Assembly (NCBI GenBank): GCA_903632075.3
Contig: CAHIKZ030002030.1
Coordinates: 282,343 to 346,342 of the forward strand
DNA from: Acanthosepion pharaonis
Taxonomy: Eukaryota; Mollusca; Cephalopoda; Sepiida; Sepiidae
Length of the DNA: 64,000 nucleotides
Direction: 5' to 3'
Part shown: positions 1 through 11,197 of the stretch, in pieces
How positions within the stretch are numbered: the stretch's first letter is position 1
How the letters are laid out: every line of letters begins with the position of its first letter
Notes under the pieces: generated by a model
Told to the model about the DNA's origin: nothing
Database searches by the model: none
The model's input: only the letters and a program-made list of their open reading frames with translations
Position numbers and translations under genes: made by a program

Positions 1-119
1 GAACAGAAATATTAATGATGATGAAAATGGAAAAGAGTAATCAGGAGGACATTAGATAGTGATTGACATTGCATTTAAATATTTGAAGATTGGCTGGAAA
101 TTGGAAAGCATGGAAAAAA

Positions 120-720
120 TTGACAAGTGTGAGAAAAGAAATTGTTAGCATAGAAGTTATGGCTACATCTAGCCATCCCAACAGTAAATTGATGAGATCT
201 CAATGACAGTCTAGTGCTGCGCTTAAATTAAAAAAGTCTAGCTACCAAAGCAAAGAGCTAATCTGAACAATTACCATGAATGTATTTATAGAAAAGGCAA
301 AGGAAGGCAACCTTATGGTGGTGGGCAAGTGACTGATGCAGAGCTGCCAGATCAGGCCTAATAATATTGCTGATTCTTCTTTGGATCTTATCAAGACAAT
401 CCAGGAAAATAGCTGGAACACCAGGCCATATATGTCAGCAATATTCTAAGCATGGACAAATGGGAGACTTATAGACACACAAGATAGATTCCAGAGAGAA
501 AAATTGTCTCACTCAACACAGTGAACTGACTTTCTTGGCAGCTGATCTAGCGATGGATTCAGTATAGACTTTCTGCCTCATGTCAGTTGAAAACATTAGC
601 CCAAGAAGGCACAATGAGTCACTTTGTTGGAGAATAGCATCAGCCATGCTGATGGAAAACAGAGATGATTAATGGAAAGTAGTTTAGTTTCGAAGGCGTT
701 ACTGACAAACCATCTTTTCT
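120..720 (-). mobile_element. Jockey-like LINE ORF2 C-terminal fragment, decayed
   Basis: Read on the minus strand, with stops and frame shifts, this gives pieces such as YKSPICPCLEYC, LDKIQRRISNIIRPDLAAL and LFYKYIHGNC. This is the typical region after the RT thumb of jockey/CR1-like non-LTR retrotransposons. Fragments of the same family recur at 19041-19920, 31970-32080, 32590-32950 and 62590-63310. None is open or complete. Confidence 0.7.
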
Positions 721-1583
721 CCCAGTTATTGTTTTGTACATTGACTGCCATTTTGACCTTGTCTGACTAATCAGAACTGGATGGCTGCTTTATTAGTGTA
801 GATGCCAAGTTGAGAGCTGATGTTATCAGGAAAGTTGTTAATGAAGATTAAGAATAGTGAGCCCTGGGGAAGACCCATGTTAGCATGAAAGGATATATAT
901 AAGTGAGTATTGAAGTCAACACTCAGAGGCAACAGGCTGTTTCATGCTAGTCACAATCGTTAATTTTGACAATTGAAATATTAAAAGATATGAAACAGCC
1001 TGTCATGGAAAAGTTTCACCTCTGTCATTTCTGACAGTGTAAATTGTGTCATGGTGTTCTTTTTCTCACAGAGTGCCCAACTGACCCTACCATACTGTAC
1101 AGTCAACAAAATGTGCAAAATTAAAAATATATATTGGCGACAATTTACCCATCGCATATGTTTCATTGAATAAGATAGACATATTATGTCTATTTTTATA
1201 CTAATCCTTTCTTGATTTTAAAATACTTTCCTTTCTTGATTTTAAAATTAATTCATCAAGGAAAATGCTGTAGTTTTTTCCTACTCAAGTACTTTTGATC
1301 ATCCCCCCCCTCCAAGATCATCCTCAGTGGTAAATCACAAAGATAAGCTTAATGAAACTGTGATAAATTCTGCATTTTGTTGTGATGGTGATTTTTAAAA
1401 AAAAAAAAAAAACAAATTCTCAAGGCCCTTTATATAAAAAAGTAATGTTTAACATTTCAACAAAATTCATTAATATATGTAGATTAGCAATGTCTTGAAG
1501 TGCATATAACAAACGTTTAATGCCATTTTGCATTTTTACCAATTTTTGGTTATAAATTTGTTTTGCAACAAGATTCCATAGCT
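720..1583. other. Intergenic-like intronic stretch, no gene seen
   Basis: AT-rich intronic DNA with a poly-A tract near 1397-1412 and a C run near 1303. I see no exon, RNA gene or recognisable element here. Confidence 0.5.
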
Positions 1584-1594
1584 ACAACAGATGA

Positions 1595-2181
1595 TTGGTT
1601 TGGTTTATTTTGTTTAATGGCATATCAACCTCAATGAGTTATTTAATGCCGACAACATTTTTAGGATAGATTCATATGAATAGAATATGTATTCTTTGGT
1701 TTAGATTGGTTTGGTTTATTTTGTTTTACGATCATATCAACCTCAGGAAAAAAATTTAATGCCGACAACAAAATTCCTTTTTATTTTGTTTTGTCAAAAA
1801 TCTGTTTCAGATAATATATTTTTTCAAAATTGTATTGCTGGTAATAATTTTTTCAAAAAATATTGTTTTTGTATTTAAATTTTTCATTTTTAAAAAAAAT
1901 TTTTTTTTAAACAAAAGTATTGTAAATAATAATTTTTCAAAAAGTATTGCTGGTAATAATTTTTTTCAAAAAAGTATTGCTGGTAATAATTTTTTTTCAT
2001 AAAAGTATTGCTGGTAATAGTTAACTATTTGCCCATAGCTGGGACCTTTAACAGGTGCTACCACCCCGGGTCTGGGGTGGACCTTGGAACACCATCAATT
2101 AAGAGGTGGTTCCCATATCCTCAAAAACCTCCTGATCAGAGACCTTGCTGCTGGACATAGTTTAACATGTTACCCAGGATG
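1595..2181 (-). mobile_element. SINE family A copy (dimeric tail)
   Basis: On the plus strand it starts with the tail motif (TTGGTTTATTTTGTTTAATG, then GCATATCAACCTCAATG) and ends in the head TTACCCAGGAT. Two tail copies occur, at about 1600 and 1706. It has a near-perfect flanking repeat, ACAACAGATGA (1584-1594) and ACAACTGATGA (2182-2192), consistent with a target-site duplication. The body includes CCCTAACAGGTGCTACCACC-like sequence shared with the copies at 16504, 23693, 30085, 39100 and 52855. Confidence 0.7.
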
Positions 2182-2199
2182 ACAACTGATGAATTTAAA

Positions 2200-3050
2200 A
2201 TTTTAAAATAAAGGCAATAGAGTGTTTATATGTGTTTTTTCTCCAATGCGACCAACTACTTAAAGTTAATTAAAATCAGAAAAATTAGTGGTTTTTCTAC
2301 AAGCTTCTAAAAATAATGATTTTTAAATTTTAACCCATTGACAGCCACTATGACACCAACCATGTGCTTCATTTTCTGATACATTTTCATCTAATGTGGG
2401 CTCCAACATGTTAAATTTTTAGAAAAACCAATAAAAGAAATTCGCATAGATATTCACTAAAGTTCTGAGTACACATTTTCATCTGCAACTGGTTTATTCA
2501 CATTGAGACTTTTAGTGAGAAAACAATGTTAAGAATTCCATTGAAGCCATAAATTAACACATAAAAATTTTTATTACCTCAGTTAGACTGTTCGGAGTCA
2601 GATTTCATAATTAACCGCTTACAGGTCAACATGTTATTAACTATTCTGGTTAATTTTTGGCACTACAATCAATGTCTCAGAATGTTGTGTTTTGTTGTTG
2701 CGCAACTCAATGGAAGATGGATGTGATCAGGGCATAAAAAAAATAAGTCGACAGCAAATGATTTTATCCAAGCCTGAAGTTTATGGTGCTTTTATTAGTA
2801 GTATAGCAGGTGTAACAACAAATTTGTCTCAGTCATGTTACAGCATAATTTTCCATCCCACAAAATGTTTAATATCTAAAAAAAAAAAAAAAAAAAAAAA
2901 AAACACTAAACTAATTGAATTTCTATTTTCCAGGTTTTCAGTTAAGACGTTTAGACATATTGATACCATTTGTCATGAGAATCACTGAAAAACCCTTTAA
3001 GTTCTTCAGCTAGAAAGAGAACGGGTTAAAATCATTTTGTGTCAGCCCCA
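2200..3050. other. Intronic stretch, no gene seen
   Basis: AT-rich with a 24-base A run at 2880. A short plus-strand open frame at 2692-2988 reads through the A run into poly-Lys and is not supported as a gene. Confidence 0.45.
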
Positions 3051-3064
3051 CTGTCTTCTCAAAT

Positions 3065-3440
3065 GAGAAATGGTGAGAGGAAAAAGATCATTCAAGCCTT
3101 CAGTAATGGTACCAACAGTCATTCTCTGGCTTCCATATTCAAAGTCCATTCAAGAAACATCAAGAGAATAGGTTTAAAAAACATGGAACACTAGAGAAGA
3201 AAACTGGATCAGGAAGTCACAACAGGAAGAGGGATCATCATTTCAACTTAGAGCTAAAGAGATCAATTTGAAAAGATCCAATTCAATTCATAAGACATTT
3301 GGCATGGGAGAGAAGAGTTTCACCAATGATAGTCCAATGAGCAGTGAAAAAAAGACTTGAAAATGAAATCTTACATGTAACGTGAGGCACCTTGTTACCC
3401 CAGGACAGAAAGTTAGAAGGTTAGAGAGGCAAAGATCATC
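3065..3440 (+). mobile_element. Mariner-like transposase N-terminal fragment, decayed
   Basis: The conceptual plus-strand translation begins MRNGERKKIIQAFSNGTNSH and continues with SLASIFKVHSRNIKRI and RVSPMIVQ-AVKKRLE. This is the double helix-turn-helix DNA-binding half of a Tc1/mariner-type transposase, of the type that continues with RAVKKDL--KSYM. Frameshifts and stops are present and the DDE catalytic half is absent; an AT microsatellite starts at 3463. Confidence 0.6.
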
Positions 3441-3459
3441 TTGAATAAGTTGAAAAAAA

Positions 3460-3462
<3 letters not shown>

Positions 3463-3500
<38 letters not shown>
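3463..3500. repeat. (TA)n microsatellite
   Basis: An uninterrupted TA dinucleotide run of about 19 units. Confidence 0.95.
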
Positions 3501-3502
<2 letters not shown>

Positions 3503-4992
3503 AATATTTATTTCAATATTTCATGAACTTGATTATTAAGCTATGATTAATTAATGATGAACACATCATTTTTGTTTATGATCGATTTCATCACGATTCT
3601 TCTGTTAAGCTTGGAGAATAATTATACATTATAAGTGGTCAAAGTAGAGTCCAGAAGTGTTATAAAAACCTCGAAGAATTCCAGTAAGATATCTTTAATC
3701 ATTTCTAAGATACAATGGTTCAAAGCTTAATCTAACAATTGGACAATTTTGTTGCCACATTTTTTATATATATTTTATATAAAACAAAGTGGAAATATAT
3801 TTTATATGATACAGTTATTTAATTTTAGGACTTCATATAGATATAAAGTATGTCTAAATTGATATATGAATAAAATGAGCATGAAGGAGAGGGTATGCTA
3901 AGAATTTTAAATAGAAATTTTTTTTTAAGTATATTGATATATATATATATAATTTCATTTATTTTTATTTTTTGTCTATATTTTTATAGATTTTAAAATA
4001 AAATATCCCACACATTGTGATAATAGATTTCCTTAGAAGGGTGATATGTAAGAACCTGGACATATATTTAGTGTAAATGACCCAGCGATTAAAATACTTT
4101 CTAAACATTTTCATCTTAGTAAATTATTTTTTTTTAATTAGAGTAGCATTTTTTATATCAAAATTGTGGTCAGTCTCATTATGGTGAGCTATTTAATGTA
4201 TTATTTTGTAAAAGCTCCCTTTTGTGTTCATCTTTCATTTGAATTTCTTGAGGTTTCTCCAATGTATTTCTAGTAGCAATTATTATAGGTGATGGAGTAA
4301 ATTCCTCCAAGTTTTAGCTTATTATTTTGTTTTGTTAAGTAATTCTCTTATTATTTTAGAAGTAGCTGTAACAAATTATATGTTTAATTTAGATGAATTC
4401 TCAGTTGTAGTGAATTGGTGAATTTTTGATTTTTGGTGGGTAGAACAATATATTTTGATTCACTTTTATTTGTGACTGAAGAATGTCAATAAACATGTTT
4501 AGGAATATTTTATGAGCATTTTGTTTAAATATTGAATATGGATTAGTAAAAGAATTGCAAAGGAATTGAAATGTATTTTCAATGTAAATCCTATTATAAA
4601 AATAAATATTATAGGCTACAAATTTATTTAAAAATATTATTTAAGAAAAAAATTTTCAATTTACTAAGACACAAATGTTTAGAAACTACTTTAATCACAA
4701 AATCATTTTACAGTAAATTTAAGTTAAGGTTTTTAGAACATATCGTTTCTTGATAAATAATTTCTGTTTATTTACAATGTGGGATATTTAGTTTATTAAG
4801 ATGATGAAAAAAAAAGAATCTAAATATAATAAATATATACACCAAAAAAAATATATTTAAAAAAAAAATTTATATATAAAATTCATCAGAAATCTTCGAA
4901 ATAAATGATTCTGTTCCAGATAAAAAAATCAAGCAAAAATATAAAGTTAAAAAATTTAAATATATCACCATTGTTACAGGTTCAATTTCAAT

Positions 4993-4996
<4 letters not shown>
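3500..4996. other. AT-rich intronic stretch, no gene seen
   Basis: Very AT-rich DNA with short TA runs (for example 3939-3952). The short open frames here (such as 4571-4753) show no recognisable protein and are expected by chance. Confidence 0.45.
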
Positions 4997-5042
<46 letters not shown>

Positions 5043-5056
5043 ACACACACACACAC
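4997..5056. repeat. (TA)n(CA)n compound microsatellite
   Basis: A TA run of about 20 units is followed by CA repeats, then TTACACACAGGGTGTT, where a transposon remnant appears to begin. Confidence 0.95.
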
Positions 5057-5064
5057 ATTACACA

Positions 5065-5660
5065 CAGGGTGTTATATATTTATGAAACAATTTGATCGGA
5101 TTAAATGACACAAATCAAGGATCACAAATATATAGAGTAAAAATAAATTAAACATTTATTGAAAGGTAAAAAATTTTAACATTTTAGGATCTGCAGCTAT
5201 TTAGTATCAAACATGAACCAAAAATGTCAAGCAGACCCCTAGAGAACATGCTCTAGATGTCCATCATTCGGTTGAAGGCACCATTGAATGCAAAGATGTT
5301 GATAACGCATGCACATTTCTCCTGGGTGATCGCTTGAATCTTTTCAGTGATGGCTGCATTCAGTGGTGCAAGAGTTGCCCTGAAGGAAGAAATCTGGAGA
5401 GTTCAGATCAGGAGGCGAGTTAAATACCCATTCCACTTCATCTTTGCGACTAATGAGATGCTCCCCAAACTTTTCGCGATGCCATGGTAATATTAGCAAT
5501 GTGAGGAGGAGCACCATCCTCTTCATCAAGGTCCCCACACTCCTCAAGCTCTCCCCATCTGAGAGGCCACTGCTTTATTTCAACAATTGTGAAACAACCT
5601 ATATTCTTAATGAGTTTATATAAAGTGTTCTGATGAGCTCTCCTCCATGGCACATAAAAT
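5065..5660 (-). mobile_element. DDE transposase C-terminal fragment (mariner/IS630-like), decayed
   Basis: Minus-strand frames give DGAPPHIANIT (second catalytic Asp motif), REKFGEHLISRKDEVEW and NSPDFFLQGN (resembling the SPDLNP-DFFLWG block holding the third catalytic acid), then a His-Leu-Glu-His end. This is the typical C-terminal half of a mariner/IS630-like transposase found in many invertebrate genomes. At least two frame changes break the reading. The GGGTGTTATATATTTATG sequence near 5067 may be the terminal inverted repeat. Confidence 0.65.
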
Positions 5661-5857
5661 TAATGAATTTAAGCAAAGTACTAGATTAAGCAGCAGGGTC
5701 TCATCATTTTATAGTTGAAATGGCAAGATGTAACAGTAAGTTCTATGCTGTTTCTTTTCTCAGATTTCTCACTTATAAAAATATATAATATTATATTATA
5801 TAATGAAGACTATTATTTATTATTTAAAGGATTATTGTCTTTATTTTGAATATTTTA

Positions 5858-5935
5858 TTTTTACAACGTTTTGGCAAAAGATTTTTACATTTCCTGCCTT
5901 CTTCAGGTGAAGAAAATATTGATAACATAATGATT
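5858..5935 (-). mobile_element. Penelope-like terminal sequence with hammerhead-like core
   Basis: On the minus strand it reads CACCTGAAGAAGGCA, a loop, then TGCC AAAA CGTTGTAAAAAT. The CTGAAGA element, a GGCA/TGCC stem and a following GAAA-like element (here AAAA) resemble the hammerhead core known in Penelope-like elements. An outer 8-base complement (AATATTTT with AAAATATT) could form stem I. Confidence 0.5.
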
Positions 5936-6800
5936 TGAAACATATTCATAATAAAATTTGGCAAAAAAAGATAAGGACAATAGTTAAATTTTAGAAAATA
6001 TTTATTTTTATATATTTCATCTATTTTTATTTATATCCATTATATATTTGTGAGTTTTGAATTTTCCAAGCCTTCCTTTCTTAGAGCTTTTTGTTTTTTT
6101 TTTGAAACTTCCTTTTTGCTCCCATATGTTCAAATCCATGTCTTATTTATCATTTCTTTCTGTAGGACAGCTTTGTTGTCTCTAGTCTCCTCTTCATCTG
6201 TGAGTAAAGTGTCCAGCATTTAGTTGTTGGCATATATTCATATTATAATATGTTATCCTAAATTTTTCTCCTTATTTCCTTTTTCCCCAAAAGCAAATGA
6301 CTTTTGATGAGACAGTTGAACAAAAAAATTTTACTAATAAAGGGTTGTGAGCAAAGTTTCAGAAGATTATTTTATTATCCTGTTTGGAGAACTCATCAGC
6401 AGCAAGAGACTACACGGAGGCCCAAAACAATGCTTTAAGGATCAGTTGAAAACATCCTGACACAGACCAACATCAACCCTGACACCTGGGAAACCATTGC
6501 TTCAAATCAGCCTTCCTAGCATAGGACCATCCAAGGAGGACCAATACTTTCACATCCAACCATCAACTTGAAGAAGATTTGTGACATGCTGTCAGGAGCG
6601 TCCAACTCACCCAGCCATGTCCACCATCCAACATTTACTACTATATAAGAGGACTGATATTACATAGCAGGTCAACACACTTTTCTTTGTTTCTAATTAA
6701 ATTTTCCTGTTTCTTAATATTTTGCTTAGCTTTTGGAAGGCATCTTTCACTATTCTGACAGATTTTGGTGTCACTTGCTTCAAGAAACAAGAATTTACTA
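5936..6800. other. Intronic stretch, no gene seen
   Basis: AT-rich in the first half and more balanced at 6360-6660. I found no recognisable protein similarity or exon. Confidence 0.4.
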
Positions 6801-6802
6801 CA

Positions 6803-7545
6803 GTATTTACATTAGTCGGACTATTGTCCTCATCTTTGTCACCATATTTGTCACAACGTTTCGGCCGTTGTACGCTTCGGCCTTCTTCAGGTGGTTGGAA
6901 TTTCGAACTGAACCCTTTATTTCGATCACTGGGGTAGACTGTTCTAATTCCATGTTTGATGGATATCAGTTATCAGTTATCTCCTGCTAATTTTCCCTCT
7001 GAAAGTTCTCCACCAGGAAACCAGGAATTGAACTCACCTTCTTTTGGGTCTGTCACTGGATCTAACCAACGCCTTTATCCACTGTGCCATGTCATTGACA
7101 TTGAGGACATCTGGGTATTATAAACCTAATGTTTTCAGCATCATCATTTTACCAGTGCTCATATTGCAATTTTTTGCTGTTATCATTTATGTCTTTACCA
7201 GAGTTCATATTGCAACTTTGTTATCATTGCTTTTCTCTGGCACTCCTTATTACTGGTTCCCATATTGTATTTATTTCTATGCTTGGTCGGCTCAGGAGAT
7301 TTTTGTGGCCTAGCATATGTGCTGATTCCTTAAGTTTACGAATTTTCCAATGGTGTTCCCTGTCTATGATCTCAACATGATCCCACAGGAAAATGAAAAT
7401 TTCCTTTTTCTTTCCATATATGGTCAACCACCTGAAGAAAATGGATTTTTATAAAATAATATTAAAAAATATTTTTAAAACGCTAGTGACAAATATATTG
7501 ACAAAGATGAGGACAAATTTCCGACTAATGTAAATAATTGTACAT
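6803..7545. mobile_element. Non-autonomous Penelope-type composite with inverted ends and tRNA-like insert
   Basis: The left end (6803-6905) reads on the minus strand CCTGAAGAAGGCC, a loop, GGCCGAAACGTTGTGAC, then a segment ending in GAGGACAATAGTCCGACTAA. The right end (7484-7545) repeats GTGACAAATAT, AAAGATGAGGACAAA and CCGACTAATGTAAA in the opposite orientation. Between them at about 7020-7092 lies a tRNA-like head on the minus strand with a box A-like ATGGCACAGTGGATAAAGGC and a B-box-like GTGAGTTCAATTCC. A second, shorter copy lies at 13893-14370. Confidence 0.6.
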
Positions 7546-7724
7546 AATACCTCATCTCAGAAATATAGACAAACTCTGAAGAATTTACTAAGAAAAGTGA
7601 GAATGCTTTCGATACACCTTCATATTTTATCAATATGCAGCCAACACATGAAGCCTTTAAAGCTGACAAGTCATATTATAATCAAAACAACAAAGATGAA
7701 GATAACAGTTGGGATGTATTATTA

Positions 7725-7745
7725 AGAGATTAAAAAAAAAAAAAG
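7725..7745. repeat. A-rich tract beside EXOC4 exon i
   Basis: An A run with one interruption just downstream (intron side) of the exon donor at 7763. Confidence 0.8.
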
Positions 7746-7768
7746 AGACAAGCTGAATAACAACATAC

Positions 7769-7843
7769 CACTGCTTGAATCTTGGACCAGACATCCACCA
7801 TGTCATACATTAATTGGTCAGATCGAACTGGGGCTCCAGAAGT
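7769..7843 (-). CDS. EXOC4: EXOC4 exon i (last one in window), 75 nt
   Basis: Exactly 25 codons, phase 0 at both ends. It encodes TSGAPVRSDQLMYDMVDVWS then KIQAV, matching vertebrate Sec8 IKLYDMADVWVKIQDV. The acceptor is TTTTTCCCTCTCAG and the donor GTATGT (7768-7763). The following exon (expected to begin like LQ-LL-EYLD) was not seen in positions 1-7700, so it probably lies beyond the low-coordinate end of the window. Confidence 0.9.
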
Positions 7844-8179
7844 CTGAGAGGGAAAAATATAAAAAATGGATTTTTATTAATAGCATAAAAATACATGAAA
7901 AAAGTTTTGTATCTAAGAAACTTATTTAAAATAATAAATTAATACAACTCCAGTAACGGGCATAAAATTAAAACAAGGATATTTTAAGAAGCAAAATAAG
8001 ATTAAAACAAACATCCAAAGCCCTTTGGAGGAGATCTTAGTTAAATACATACCTCCAGAAGCATCTGCTGAAGCAAGTACAATTAAGCAGCATACATTGA
8101 TCTCTCATATAGACTGAAAAGTCCTCTTTAGAATAATCCCTACCAATTACATTTTGGTACTATATATTTACATATATGT

Positions 8180-8257
8180 GAGTGTGTGTGAGATAATGAG
8201 ATGTGTGTGTGTGAGATAACAAGATACATATGTGTGTGTGAGAGAGAGGGAGAGATA

Positions 8258-8296
<39 letters not shown>

Positions 8297-8497
8297 TACA
8301 AAGAATGAAACACAAAAATTACCCCATTCAGATGGCCATTTTATCCCTAGGAAAAACTCCCTCAGATATGTCAATGCAAATACAATACATTTGTTAAAGA
8401 AAAATTCCCTTATATGCTCTATAATAAATATAGTGAGCTCTCTTTTGTGGATCAGTTTTAATATTTTATATTGATAGGATCCACTTGGATTACTTAC

Positions 8498-8545
<48 letters not shown>
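8180..8545. repeat. GT, GA and TA microsatellite cluster
   Basis: Contains (GT)n near 8185-8240, AG-rich sequence near 8238, (TA)n at 8262-8295 and (TA)n(TG)n at 8500-8548. Open frames crossing these encode only Tyr-Ile repeats and are artefacts. Confidence 0.9.
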
Positions 8546-8547
<2 letters not shown>

Positions 8548-8574
8548 TAGAGATAACAATCTCAGGAAAAATAT

Positions 8575-8965
8575 TGGGATACTATATATGACAAACTGGA
8601 AAATGTTTTATTGTGATGCGTTTCATGCCTTAGGAGTTCAGCAGACCAAATTTGTTACGTTGGTGCGACTACACGTGTGCAGATGAAAGATACTGGAAAT
8701 TTTTAATTCTTTAACTTTTTTTTTGTTTTTATTTATCTAGCTGATTTCATTTAGATTCTTTTTCTTTCCATCACTTTTGTTAGCAGATATCGCACACTGT
8801 GATAACAGAAGTTCTGCCAGGAATGGTGGGAAAAAAAAAAAATTTTTAAATGTAAAATTCCCAGCATCCCTCATTCATATGAATGTGTAGTCAGACCAAC
8901 ATAACAAATTTAGTCAGAGGAAGTCCTAAAGGATGAAATGCAGCACACAAAAATTTTTTCTGCAT
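8575..8965. mobile_element. Foldback (long inverted repeat) element
   Basis: The left arm (about 8605-8690) and right arm (about 8865-8950) are imperfect reverse complements. Shared blocks include GATGCGTTTCAT versus GCTGCATTTCAT, CCAAATTTGTTACGTTGG versus CTAAATTTGTTATGTTGG and CGACTACAC versus TGACTACAC. The spacer of about 180 bp has no coding signal. This fits a MITE or foldback element. Confidence 0.7.
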
Positions 8966-8969
8966 TCTG

Positions 8970-9112
8970 GGGACCAGGGTCAGATTATCCCTTAGGCTAG
9001 TATAGGCTGCAGCCTAGGGACCAGGCTCGGATTATCCCTTAGGCTAGTATAGGCTGCAGCCTAGGGACCAGGCTCGGATTATCCTATAGGTTAGAGGTTG
9101 CAGCCTTGGACC
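8970..9112. repeat. 59-bp tandem repeat, about 2.4 copies
   Basis: The unit starts GGACCAGGCTCGGATTATCC and ends in the self-complementary TAGGCTGCAGCCTA. The first two copies are nearly identical; the third is partial and diverged. Confidence 0.9.
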
Positions 9113-9344
9113 CCTAAAAAGTATTAACCAGCATTAATCACAATAAAACAATCAAAATAAATACGATTTTATCATAGTGATATCATTTCAGCTGATGAAA
9201 TTATTTTGAAGTTATAACATCTAGAAAATTAAAAAATCCTGGCTTTATAAAAGCTTTAGTGGTTGCTTAAGAGATAATTTGGGTCTGGTTGAAAACCATT
9301 TGACAATGAATAAAAAGTTCCAAAAATACAACTGATATCCCTCA

Positions 9345-9430
9345 GGGCAGTGGCACAGGTGATATAAGTGTTGGTTAAGTATGTGTTACTGCCATCTAGT
9401 GGTCATGAGTTCAATCCTTGGGTCAGGTCA
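9345..9430 (+). mobile_element. tRNA-derived SINE head
   Basis: Contains a weak box A-like GTGGCACAGGTGATATAAG and a B-box-like GAGTTCAATCC at about 9408. It does not fold as a functional tRNA. A degenerate Penelope-like piece (GATGGCC, then GATCGAAACATTGTG) follows at 9535-9580. Confidence 0.45.
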
Positions 9431-9794
9431 TGAAACACTGGTTCAGCAGGAATGAACAATAACTTGCATCACAGGGATAAAATAATGCAATAATCAACAA
9501 ATAATCCATATAAACCAATCAATGAACATCTGCAGATGGCCAAAGTAACTGATCGAAACATTGTGTCCATAAGAACGTCTACAACAATTCAATTATATTG
9601 ACAATTACTCATCTCAAAAGTGAAATAAAAAATCATAAAACAATTCATTAAAGAACACAAAACAAAAAACAAACAATTGCCAAAATTTGAAAAAAAAAAA
9701 CTACAAAACTTGCAAAAATAATGAAACTATAAATAAAAATGATTGCACTGATGTATGGAGTGAACAGGGAAACTATTTGGAAAGCTATTTAACA

Positions 9795-10290
9795 CCAATT
9801 AGTCTGACATAAGGCCACAATAGGTGAGAATTCGGCGAAAATCAATGCCATAAGAATAGTAATGTTTTGCAAAAGGAGCCTGATAAACACTACACAACAT
9901 CATTAAATATTTATCTTAGTTTAGTCTGGCACAGGGCCAAAATAATGAGCACTCAATGAGATTCAATCTCATAGCAATTGTAATGCATTGTGAGGTGACC
10001 TTGCTAAATATCACTCTGCAGCAACTACCTCCTGTAGTTTTTTTTTTCAGTCTGGCACAGGGCCAAAATAGATGAGCACTCATTGATATTCAATCTAATA
10101 GCAATTGTAATGCTTTGTAAGGTGACCTTGCTAAGCATCTCTATGGCAAGTACCTCATGTAGATATTCACTTGTCATAGTCTGGCACAGGGCAAAAGTAA
10201 GAGAGCACACAATGAGGATCAATCCCACTACAATAGTAATTCATTGGGCATCTTGCCAAGCATCACTCTGCAGCAAGTATTTCATGTTAA
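9795..10290 (-). repeat. Tandem SINE-derived units (family B), about four copies
   Basis: Units of about 110-120 bp begin near 9805, 9922, 10050 and 10178. Each contains TCTGGCACAGGGCCAAAAT-like sequence, a diverged reverse B box (ATTCAATCTCA) and TAGCAATTGTAATG, ending CTGCAGCAA. The TCTGGCACAGGGCC motif matches the better-preserved SINE at 12745-12890. Confidence 0.7.
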
Positions 10291-10294
10291 CCTT

Positions 10295-10860
10295 CGTGCC
10301 TGCCAAAAAAACTGTCTGAAAAGGATGGTTTTTCCTTTGACACTGCTATTATTTTAACTACCTTCACTCCTTGGCAATGTTTATTGTTTTAAAAAGCAAT
10401 GGTTAGAACTTTAAATTTTAATAAACTTTTTGTTCTTGAGAATTTACAACAAAAATATTAAACACTATTTATTAGTGTTTATTTACAATAATTTTACATT
10501 TTGATTCTAAAACTAATACAATAAGAACTAATACAATGCAATATTTATAATTTACTAACTTATAAAGAAATATGAAAACAATTTTTTATTTATAAATTTA
10601 TAAACATTTACTAAATTATTAAAATATGTGAACTCTAAGGAATATAATAAATAAATATTGTTCTCAAAAATAAAAAATATATAACATTAACATATTAAAC
10701 ACCATTTATTAGATTTGTATTTGTTGGGGGGGTCTATATCAGGGATGGAATGGTTGAAATATTGTTTTTTATACTTTACAATTAGTGCTTAACAAGTGCA
10801 GTTAGATGCCATAATGTCATTTTCACTTCAACCTTGATGTATCTAAGTAATTACCAGTGA
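10295..10860. other. Intronic stretch, no gene seen
   Basis: AT-rich. It shares with 62355-62600 a short motif (TTGACACTGCTATTATTTTAACTACCTTCACTCCT), which occurs there in both orientations. This looks like an uncharacterised interspersed repeat rather than a gene. Confidence 0.45.
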
Positions 10861-11197
10861 ATATCAGAGGAGATGGGCTTCAAGATCAAGCCAGAGACAA
10901 CATCTGCTTGAAGCTGGCAGAACTTCAATGCAACGGTGGAGCAACAAAGATTTGTGGTACTACAAGATACTGCTGAGACATCCTGGGATATATAAACTAC
11001 AGAAAAGAAGCCCCCATCAATACTGGAGAGAGTGATAACAGTGGACTTGAGAAACTTATTTTCCTGAAAAATTGTTTCAATAGAATAATTTCATAAATTT
11101 TAAACAGTCACATGGGCTGCTTCATCAATGATTGCCAAATATTTTCTCATAAGGAAATGGCTAATATTACAATTATTTGTTCATTTGGAGGTCTTAG

